This document shows positions 57,751 through 64,000 of a stretch of 64,000 nucleotides of DNA, piece by piece (within the stretch, counting starts at the first letter, position 1; each line of letters opens with the position of its first letter). The translations under genes and the position numbers were made by a program. The stretch comes from Chrysophaeum taylorii (lineage: Eukaryota > Sar > Pelagophyceae > Pelagomonadales > Pelagomonadaceae), in the NCBI GenBank assembly GCA_029834535.1, contig JAQMWT010000028.1, positions 1 to 64,000 of the forward strand, written 5' to 3'. Under the pieces are notes generated by a model, which made no database searches, was not told the origin of the DNA, and was given only the letters and a program-made list of their open reading frames with translations.

Positions 57751-58722
57751 TTATTGCCACAAGTACCGCAGCTTGGGTCGGGGGAGGTGGCGAAAGACGT
57801 CAACGACCGGCAGCGCGCGGTGCGTAGGCGACGATATTTCGGCGCCCGTCCGTGGTTGGTCTTCGTCGTCGAGACGCTCCAGGTCGCTCGGGAAGAGCAT
57901 GAGGCCGTGGTTTGGGGCGCAGGCGAAGTACTGCTTGTGCTTGACGGTACCACTGTGCTTGCCCTTGGGGAGGTCGAGCTCGACCCCGACGAGGCAGCCC
58001 GTGGTGTACTCGACCGGACCGCGGTACCGCACGGTGCCCTCGAGGCCGTCGAGGACGAGGCGAACGCGGTCGCCGGGTTCGAGATGGATGCCGCGGCGGC
58101 GCTCGCGCTCGCGCCTCGCCTCGAGGCTCGCCGCCAGATCTTGGGTGCAGCTCATGAAGGTCGCCAGCTGCGCCTCCTCGTCGGCGACGCGCTTTCGCGC
58201 GTCTTCCTCCGAGCTCTGCTCGGCCTCCATCACCTTCGGCAGCGCCGCGAGCCACGCGACGATGTCGCGATGGCCGCGCTTCCGCGCCATCCACAGCGCG
58301 TCGGCGCCGCGCCAATGCCTGTCTTCGCGCGCCCACCGCCGCAGTCCATCGGCGACCTCGAGCGGGTCCATCTTGCCCGCGGTCACCAACGTCTCGAGCA
58401 GGGACAAGTACCCGTTGATGGCGCACGCGTGGAGGCACGACAATCCCGTGTAAGGACACCGCGCGATGGCGTACACGCTGTCGCGTCCGTACCGCGTCAC
58501 GTGCGCCACGACCTTGTTGTGGTGCGGGCATCGGCGCTTTTGGCGCGAGTCGATGCGCCAGGAACCCGTGTCGAACACCTCGCGCAACGCCGCAACGCTA
58601 TCGTCGTCGTCGTCGTCGTCGTCGGCAGTGGCGTACGGGTTGACGGGCGGCGCGTTCACCGAGTACTCCCGCAGCCCCAGCGCGCCGACGATCCGACGAC
58701 GCCTCTTGTTCTCCTCTTCCAT
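57751..58722 (-). CDS. CAP-Gly domain protein with ankyrin-like N-terminal half
   Basis: This is a single exon of 323 residues. A CAP-Gly domain lies at about 210-275: LEPGDRVRLVLDGLEGTVRY, CLVGVELDLPKGKHSGTV and YFACAPNHGLML. These domains bind the EEY/F tails of tubulin, EB1 or CLIP-170; the GKHSGTV loop replaces the usual GKNDG. The N-terminal half has ankyrin-like pieces (GLSCLHACAINGYLSLLETLV, DALWMARKRGHRDIVAWL) and a Cys/His pair (CPHHNKVVAHV). A helix (EEDARKRVADEEAQL) links them. It is probably a microtubule-associated protein. The open frame continues upstream, but MEEENKRRRR at 58722 is the likely start because the upstream part is a CAC-repeat translation and overlaps the next gene. 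Confidence 0.82.
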   Translation of the reverse strand: MEEENKRRRRIVGALGLREYSVNAPPVNPYATADDDDDDDDSVAALREVFDTGSWRIDSRQKRRCPHHNKVVAHVTRYGRDSVYAIARCPYTGLSCLHACAINGYLSLLETLVTAGKMDPLEVADGLRRWAREDRHWRGADALWMARKRGHRDIVAWLAALPKVMEAEQSSEEDARKRVADEEAQLATFMSCTQDLAASLEARRERERRRGIHLEPGDRVRLVLDGLEGTVRYRGPVEYTTGCLVGVELDLPKGKHSGTVKHKQYFACAPNHGLMLFPSDLERLDDEDQPRTGAEISSPTHRALPVVDVFRHLPRPKLRYLWQ

Positions 58723-58757
58723 AGTTGGATCTTTGTTCCGTTGAGTCCGGCCAACCG
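58723..58757. promoter_or_regulatory. 35-bp divergent start-to-start region
   Basis: Only 35 bp separate the two start codons of the CAP-Gly gene (minus) and the next gene (plus). Either the promoters overlap coding sequence or one start lies further in. No TATA box is visible. Confidence 0.45.
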
Positions 58758-59315
58758 ATGCTGGCACCACCACCACCACCACCACCACCACCGTGCAACT
58801 GCGCACGGCGCGAGACGGGAAGGCGCGAGGCGGCGCTCGTCGAGCTCGATCACCTCCTGCGGCTCGACGACCGCGAATCATTTCTCGCGCATCTCAAGGC
58901 CCTGACGAGGGCGGCGCTGGAGAAGCACGTCGTCAAAAAGCCTTCACCAGGTCCTCGGATTTTCGAGGAGCCGCGAAAAAGTAAACCAATCCCAAAGACG
59001 CTGCCGCCCGACCCCGCCGCGCGCCTGCGGGACGTTCGCGCGATGCGTACGACGCTTCGCCGCCCCTTGACGGCCGACCAGCAGACGGCGCTCCGGCGCG
59101 TCTTCGACCGCGCGAGGCACACAACGTTCGACGACGGCGCGCACGCCCCCGCCCTCGCGCTGGCCCTCGAGCACGACCTCGCGGCGCAGGTCGCGTGCGG
59201 GGACCGCGCCATCAGACGCGCCGCGAGTGCCCTCGCCAACCTCAAATTTTGCACCTGGGAGGCATTCCTCGACACCGTGCTACGGGAGATGACGGCCGCA
59301 GCCGCAGATGAATAA
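58758..59315 (+). CDS. Small protein of unknown function
   Basis: This is a single exon of 185 residues. It opens with MLAPPPPPPPPPCNC, a poly-Pro run from CAC repeats, and continues as an Ala/Arg/Leu-rich helical chain (ALVELDHLLRLDDRESFLAHLKAL, ALEKHVVKKPSPGP, ADQQTALRRVFDRARHTTF, EAFLDTVLREM). No domain was recognised. A TTG 33 bp upstream in frame is not needed. Its stop lies 10 bp from the convergent SCP2-like gene's stop. Host-like codon use supports a real gene; function is unknown. Confidence 0.65.
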   Translation: MLAPPPPPPPPPCNCARRETGRREAALVELDHLLRLDDRESFLAHLKALTRAALEKHVVKKPSPGPRIFEEPRKSKPIPKTLPPDPAARLRDVRAMRTTLRRPLTADQQTALRRVFDRARHTTFDDGAHAPALALALEHDLAAQVACGDRAIRRAASALANLKFCTWEAFLDTVLREMTAAAADE

Positions 59316-59325
59316 AACAATATTA

Positions 59326-60204
59326 TCACGGCTCGTCGTCGACTTTGACGACGCGCCAGGCATCCTGGATAGCGGCGAGCGCGAGATCGCGGGCAGCGGC
59401 GCGGTGGACGGGGGATGCGTCGTTTGGGAGCGCGAACCGGGTACCAGATGCGAAGGTGGCGGCACCGCTGGCGACGGCGTCGACTCTGAAACCTCGGGCG
59501 CGCGACCACGAGAGCCTCAGATGGAGCGACGCGGGAGACGCGAGCCGCGAACCCGCGGCGAGCACGGCGGGGGCGCACGTCGCGAGCTCGAGGCTCGCGA
59601 CGTCGTGGAGGTGCTGAATTTCGCGCCGCAGCGTGTCCTCTTCGTGCGCCTCGTCTCGCCAACGGCGCGAGACGTAGAGGCATCGTTGCGTCCGCGGCGA
59701 CGTCGAGCTCTGGATTCGAACCCACAGCTGCCACCGCCACATCCCGCTCGAGTCGGGGACGCCCTTTATCGCGCGCAAGATCGCGTGCCAGGGAGCAAGG
59801 GGCGCCAGGTCCCGCGGCGGCGCCGCCGCCGGCGACGACTCGGTGCTGTCGTCGATCGCCGCGACGATCGCCTCTTTCGCGCGAGCGAGCGCGGGCTTCC
59901 ACGGAGCGAAATGCTCGCGACCACCCGACACCACGAGCTTTCCGGTCATCACGGCGCGCGAAATCGATAGCTCTTTGCGTGCGATGTGCAGGAACACCGA
60001 CGCGCGGCAACTCATCGTTGGGTGAGACACGGAGGCCGAGCTGGCCAACCGTCGCGCGCCACCAGTCTCCAGCACCCATGTCGTCGAGGCGCTCGCGTCG
60101 GCATCGCACACGAGCTTGAGCGCGATCGGCTGCCCTGCGGCGCCGTCGCACGCCTCCTCGAGGCACTTCTCGACGATGGACACAAATATTTCGTAATCCT
60201 CCAT
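59326..60204 (-). CDS. SCP2-like sterol-carrier domain protein
   Basis: This is a single exon of 292 residues. Residues about 15-110 resemble an SCP2 sterol-carrier domain: GQPIALKLVCDAD, TTWVLETGGARRLASSASVSHP, ASVFLHIARKELSISRAVMTGKLVVSGG. SCP2 domains bind lipids or acyl-CoA in a hydrophobic tunnel, in peroxisomes or the cytosol. The C-terminal half (WRWQLWVRIQSS, HLHDVASLELATCAPAVL) is not recognised; there is no visible PTS1 at the C-terminus (ends DDEP). The start at 60204 is the first ATG in frame; an upstream TTG was not used. The SCP2 call is moderate. Confidence 0.65.
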   Translation of the reverse strand: MEDYEIFVSIVEKCLEEACDGAAGQPIALKLVCDADASASTTWVLETGGARRLASSASVSHPTMSCRASVFLHIARKELSISRAVMTGKLVVSGGREHFAPWKPALARAKEAIVAAIDDSTESSPAAAPPRDLAPLAPWHAILRAIKGVPDSSGMWRWQLWVRIQSSTSPRTQRCLYVSRRWRDEAHEEDTLRREIQHLHDVASLELATCAPAVLAAGSRLASPASLHLRLSWSRARGFRVDAVASGAATFASGTRFALPNDASPVHRAAARDLALAAIQDAWRVVKVDDEP

Positions 60205-61257
60205 AAGATAGATAATTCGTTCAGACGTAACCGTCAACGATGTTTTGGGGGGTTTAAAAAGGTCGGCTGTTGTGGGGGATCATTTCATTTCATTTCATCC
60301 CGGAGTACTCTGCGAAAACTGCAAGAAGGTTTTTTTTTTAAGGCAGTCCTGCGCCTTGACCTTGGGCTGGTCAAAAAGTCTTTTACGTCAAACAGCCGTT
60401 TGACCTTGATCTTGACGCGACCAATTTTGGCGAGTTGGTCCAGGTAAAGGGATTTGACTTGACCCCGATGGCGAAAGCGGCTTCGCTGCCTGTATACATC
60501 AGCTCGTGTTGGTCGAGGATGTCAGCGGGGTCGCCGACGATGAGGAATACGCTGCGATGCCGTACATTCCACCACTACGGAGCAGTATCGGGATATAGAT
60601 CACGCCCGGGGGGGAGGGGGAGCCGGGAAGGGAACGGCGGCTTCGGGGGTTTGTTTGTTAATTTGTTTGGAAGCACGTCAAGCGCCTGATAGGGAATCAA
60701 GCGTAGTGTGCGAAGGGAGACACGGTGAGCAGTAAAGAGACGACGCACTGCTGATTCAGCACACCCCTCTTTTCTCAGCAATACCATTCCTCTTCTTCTT
60801 CTTCTTATGCTTTGGCAGGCGGAGGGAGGTACGAGGGACGAGGCGGAGACGCGAGCTGCGCGTGCGGGAGGGACGTCCCCCCCGGCCCCTGCCGCCGCAT
60901 TTCTCGTTTTCGTGATGTTGACCTTGACATCTCGACCATCGTCGAGGCAGTCAAACGACGAGCAAGGTTTGACTTGACCTAAAGCAATAAGTCTCCGTGA
61001 CGTCGTCGTCAATGTCAATGGTGTTGATTTGAACCTAATATTTCGTTCGTGTCGAAGTGCAGCTCTTAGGTTTACTTGTAACTAGGGGGTGTGCCGCTGC
61101 CGCACGAAAGTGAGGGCGCATGGAGGCTTCGAACAAAGGGTCGTATATATAATACATCGGAGTAGACCGGGGCCTCTCTGGAGAAGAATATGAGCACTAA
61201 TAGTTAAATGGCTCATGAAGCAGGGAATAATAGAGTTTGGTTCGAGGGGAGGGGGGA
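60205..61257. other. Intergenic, unresolved remnants
   Basis: Minus-strand pieces such as DQLAKIGRVKIKVKRLFDVKD (near 60440-60375) look protein-like but run into stops. A TTC repeat (60791-60808) and TCATT repeats (60284-60298) are present. No gene is supported. Confidence 0.4.
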
Positions 61258-62616
61258 TCATCTTGTCGGTCGAAAGAAGAGGTCGTGGAGGGGCCTCGCG
61301 GGCCAGGCCGCGAGGCCCGCGTCGTCGCGGGGAGTGAAGTGGATCGCGAGATTGGGCAGGGAGGCGAGGACGCGGTCCCTGAGTTGGCGGCGCGCAACGG
61401 AGCCGGCACCGCGGAGGTAGATGTGGCGGAGGCGGCGGCAGGCGAAGGCGAGCACGCAAATGCCGTCGGCGGAGAGGCGCCAGAGGAGCTCGAGGTCGAG
61501 GTGGACGAGGCGGGGGGCATGCTGCGCGAGGAGGTGGAGGGAGGCGTCGGTGACGAGGTCGCAGGCGCGGAGCGAGAGGTCAGCGAGGTCGCGGAGTTTC
61601 GAGGTGCCGGAGAACAATAAGGCGATGCCGACGTCGGAGAGGGAGCAGGCGGCGAGGTCGAGGCCGTGGAGGGGGAGGTCGCGGAGCGGGCGGAGGGCCT
61701 GGTCATCGAGGGCCTTGCAATTGAGGGAGAGCCAGCGGAGGCGGTCCCCTTTCAAGGTCGATAGGTCGATTCCGGCGTCGAAAGCGAGAAGGACAGCGTC
61801 GGGGTTGAAGTCGACGGTCGCGCAGCCTCGCGCGGCGAGGTAGGTGATGCCGAGGTCGGCGAGATCGAGGACGTTGGTGTGCGAGACATCGATGGCCTCG
61901 AGGGTCGATACTGTGCGCACGGCGGCGAGGGCGGCGGTCCCGAATCGCTCGCAGCGCGAGACGTCGAGCGCACGAATCGGCGTGTCGGCGAGGCGCCGCA
62001 CGATCGTCGCGAATTCGGCGTCGCCGAACCCCGCGCCGGCAAGGTCGAGGGCCACGAGGCGCGTCCAGTAGGCTGCGGCATCGAGGACGGTCTTGAGGCG
62101 CTGGCCCGCCGCGACGACGACCGTCGAGCGCGGGAATGCGCGGCTGAGCGCGCCGAGATCGTGGCCCTCGCCGCACCGCACGCGCCGCACGATCGCCGAG
62201 GCCTCGTCGCGGAACCGAGCGCACACGGCGCGGTAGCCCTCGGGGTCGCCCCCCGCAAACTGCAGCGCCTGCCTTAGAGCGTCGCCCGGCACGCGCTCGA
62301 CGAACGCGTTCGGCCGCGCGCGCCAAGCCTCGCGGTGACGCAGCCGCAGCTCGCCACCGACGGCGCGCAGGACCGCGTCGCGCGCGACCTCGTGCTGGTC
62401 CTGCGCGACAAGCGCGAGCGCGGCCGCCGGCGGGCACTCCCCCAGTGTCTCGCGGGCGAGGTCCCGCGCCTGGGTCCGCAGCGACTTGGCCACCACGTGC
62501 AGCAGGTCGTCGACGCGCCGCGACCGCACCCACGCCGCGGGCAGCCGAATCCGCAGCGCCCACCGAGCATTCTCCAGCCGCACCAACACGACCGACCCAT
62601 CCTCCGTCGTCGTCAT
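61258..62616 (-). CDS. Leucine-rich-repeat protein
   Basis: This is a single exon of 452 residues. From about 175 to 420 it shows cysteine-containing LRRs of the F-box/AMN1 type (RALDVSRCERFGTAALAAV, ALDDQALRPLRDLPLHGLDLA, SLRACDLVTDASLHLLAQH, HLDLELLWRLSADGICVLA). The N-terminal 150 residues are helical with a possible F-box-like region, but no clear F-box was seen. It may be a substrate adaptor for an SCF ligase or a scaffold. The ATG at 62616 gives MTTTEDGS; a TTG upstream was not used. The gene stands 80 bp behind the carrier gene on the same strand. Confidence 0.8.
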   Translation of the reverse strand: MTTTEDGSVVLVRLENARWALRIRLPAAWVRSRRVDDLLHVVAKSLRTQARDLARETLGECPPAAALALVAQDQHEVARDAVLRAVGGELRLRHREAWRARPNAFVERVPGDALRQALQFAGGDPEGYRAVCARFRDEASAIVRRVRCGEGHDLGALSRAFPRSTVVVAAGQRLKTVLDAAAYWTRLVALDLAGAGFGDAEFATIVRRLADTPIRALDVSRCERFGTAALAAVRTVSTLEAIDVSHTNVLDLADLGITYLAARGCATVDFNPDAVLLAFDAGIDLSTLKGDRLRWLSLNCKALDDQALRPLRDLPLHGLDLAACSLSDVGIALLFSGTSKLRDLADLSLRACDLVTDASLHLLAQHAPRLVHLDLELLWRLSADGICVLAFACRRLRHIYLRGAGSVARRQLRDRVLASLPNLAIHFTPRDDAGLAAWPARPLHDLFFRPTR

Positions 62617-62696
62617 TTGCTTCTTCAACGCCCTGACGATGCGATATCCGGAGGTAGCAGTTATTATTATTTTTGCGAGGGCTAGCTAGCTGCTTG

Positions 62697-63725
62697 CTAG
62701 AACGCCCCCGTGCCCAGCACGAGCCGGAGCTTTTCGAGGAGGGGGAAGACGAGGAGGGTCGTCGGGAGGAGCCGTAGGACGGCGGGGAGCCAGCCGGAGA
62801 AGAGGGTGAGCGGGCCCTCGGTCCGCACGATGCGGACGAGGCACGCGCCCAGACTCTGCCGGTCGCGCTTGGTCTTCGCGACCATGAGCCGACTCTTGGC
62901 CACGTCGAAGGGCGCGGCGAAGGTGACGTAGGCGAGGGTCGAGGCGACGGTGGCGGCGAGGACTGCGACCGACGAGGTGCCACCGCCAAACGCGCTTTTG
63001 ACGAGGTCGTAGGTGGCGAGCTGGCCGGCGGAGCCCGCGGCGGCGCGGGCGACCGACGCCGGCGCTCCCACCCACAGAGCGCCCGGCTCCTCCCTGGGGA
63101 TGGTCGCGAGGGCGTCGAGCGAGTTGGCGTAGCGGTCGGCGTCGCGTTGGAGCCTCGTCTTCGCGAGGTCGAGCGGATTGCAGATGACCGATCCCAGCGC
63201 GCCGCACGCGGCACCCGCGATCAGCTTTCGCGCGATGCCGTCGTCGCCCGGAAACGCACGCTTCACGGCAGGAAAGATGCCGAGGCGGAGCCCGTGGTAC
63301 AGCAGAGCCCTTGCCGTGCCCGCCACGACCCCAGGACGCCGCCACAACAGCTCCCCAAACCGGATCTCGGCCCTCGTCTGCACCTTGACCTTCGCGACCT
63401 CGATCGGGTACAGCGTGATTTCTGCCACGGCCGCCGCCACGCCGCCAGCTACGATTTCTCGCACCAAAAACAAAGGCGGCGGGCCCGTCTCGGGCCGCGT
63501 CGCGACGAGCCACAAGAATACCCCGGCGACCGACGCGCTCAGCGCGCCGAGCAGCGCACCCTCCGACGCGCGGGCCAACCCTCGTGTCGGAGGCGTCCCC
63601 GATCGATCCAGCCCCACACCCTGCACCATCAGCCTGCTACTCACGGGCCTCGCTCGCACTGGTGCCGCGTGGTACTGCAGCCCCACGACACCCACCGCCA
63701 TCCCCCACCACGAGCAAGTGCGCAT
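62697..63725 (-). CDS. Mitochondrial carrier family protein (SLC25)
   Basis: This is a single exon of 342 residues. Three repeats carry the carrier signature Px[D/E]xx[K/R]x[R/K]: LYPIEVAKVKVQ (about 103-114), CNPLDLAKTRLQ (about 181-192) and AAPFDVAKSRLM (about 269-280), each followed by the second helix of its repeat. About six transmembrane helices are expected in the inner mitochondrial membrane. The first 60 residues are basic and Ser/Arg-rich with a hydrophobic helix (GALLGALSASVAGVFLWLV), longer than usual. Layout recalls the SAM or plastid ADP-glucose carriers, but I cannot set the substrate. The ATG at 63725 lies near the window's end and gives MRTCSWW. Confidence 0.88.
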   Translation of the reverse strand: MRTCSWWGMAVGVVGLQYHAAPVRARPVSSRLMVQGVGLDRSGTPPTRGLARASEGALLGALSASVAGVFLWLVATRPETGPPPLFLVREIVAGGVAAAVAEITLYPIEVAKVKVQTRAEIRFGELLWRRPGVVAGTARALLYHGLRLGIFPAVKRAFPGDDGIARKLIAGAACGALGSVICNPLDLAKTRLQRDADRYANSLDALATIPREEPGALWVGAPASVARAAAGSAGQLATYDLVKSAFGGGTSSVAVLAATVASTLAYVTFAAPFDVAKSRLMVAKTKRDRQSLGACLVRIVRTEGPLTLFSGWLPAVLRLLPTTLLVFPLLEKLRLVLGTGAF

Positions 63726-63856
63726 CTTCGCATATTATGATGACGTCACTCGGCAACTGCTACCGTGTTTTACCACGTGTTTTACCACGGTGGAGGTTCT
63801 TCGACACGACACCTCTCGACACGGTGGTGACGATCTTGGGCGTAGGGCACTTTGTC

Positions 63857-63904
63857 GGACGGACGGACGGACGGACGGACGGACGGACGGACGGACGGAC
63901 GGAC
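63857..63904. repeat. (GGAC)n microsatellite
   Basis: About twelve copies of the tetramer GGAC lie upstream of the carrier gene. No gene is seen from 63726 to the window end. Confidence 0.95.
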
Positions 63905-64000
63905 AACATGTGGCGCAAAACAGAAAAGGAATTCAAGAGAAGAACGCGGAGAAGCCAATCTCAGAAAGACGACGTATTATTATCTGTTATAAGACTCAGC

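Overview
The window is nuclear DNA of a eukaryotic microalga. It is most likely a stramenopile with a secondary plastid, and a pelagophyte-type alga (Aureococcus/Pelagomonas relatives) is my best guess. The guess rests on GC-rich, very tightly packed genes, tiny introns (34-56 bp, often starting GTGCGT or GTACGT), plastid presequences of the signal-peptide-plus-Phe type (ATA|F in the peroxiredoxin), and ankyrin repeats of the ARANGCPW style. The lineage is an inference, since no rRNA or marker gene is present.

About 29 host genes can be supported, many with resolvable exon structure. From left to right: a methyltransferase-riboflavin kinase fusion and an ERI1-like exonuclease (0.3-2.5 kb); a very large single-exon NLR/STAND-type protein with PNP, transmembrane, NACHT, WD40 and ankyrin parts (5.5-11.0 kb); Naa35/Mak10 of the NatC complex (12.2-14.4); a DDE DNA transposon with terminal inverted repeats (14.6-16.0); a myosin with one 968-bp intron in its P-loop codon (16.2-20.4); arylamine N-acetyltransferase (20.5-21.5); a decayed ankyrin gene (22.0-23.0); a predicted thylakoid-lumen protein with a probable GC-AG intron (23.3-24.0); importin beta (25.0-27.7); a FYVE protein and a PH/IQ protein (28.2-30.7); a sulfotransferase and a plastid peroxiredoxin (31.5-33.0); an AAAP amino-acid transporter (33.6-35.0); a SAM methyltransferase (38.2-39.3); a small coiled-coil protein, a Ser/Thr kinase, a C2 protein, a UBE2K-type E2 and a U-box-ankyrin E3-like membrane protein (42.3-49.5); pirin, a class III aminotransferase and a TLC membrane protein (49.8-53.2); then a small unknown protein, a CAP-Gly protein, another unknown, an SCP2-like protein, an LRR protein and a mitochondrial carrier (56.9-63.7).

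Between these gene islands lie AT-richer repeat-laden stretches. The main repeat is a composite unit of about 1 kb that carries the C-terminal end of a PIF1-type (Helitron-like) helicase bounded by GGTGAACTTACTGG minisatellites. One copy abuts the 5' side of the NLR gene, a diverged copy lies at 36.6-37.3 kb, and three sit in tandem at 53.2-56.2 kb. A second short dispersed motif (CTTAGCAGTCGACATTTAAA) recurs at 33.3, 54.2, 56.3 and 56.7 kb.

The most exciting candidate is the NLR-like gene. It joins a nucleoside-phosphorylase-like domain, a transmembrane helix, a NACHT ATPase and about 14-15 WD40 blades in one exon. Its base composition looks unlike that of the neighbouring genes, and it lies next to mobile DNA. 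By analogy with fungal and bacterial NLR-like proteins it could be an innate-immunity or cell-death receptor of the alga. Otherwise the genes are ordinary housekeeping, trafficking and ubiquitin-system genes with no operon-like functional grouping.
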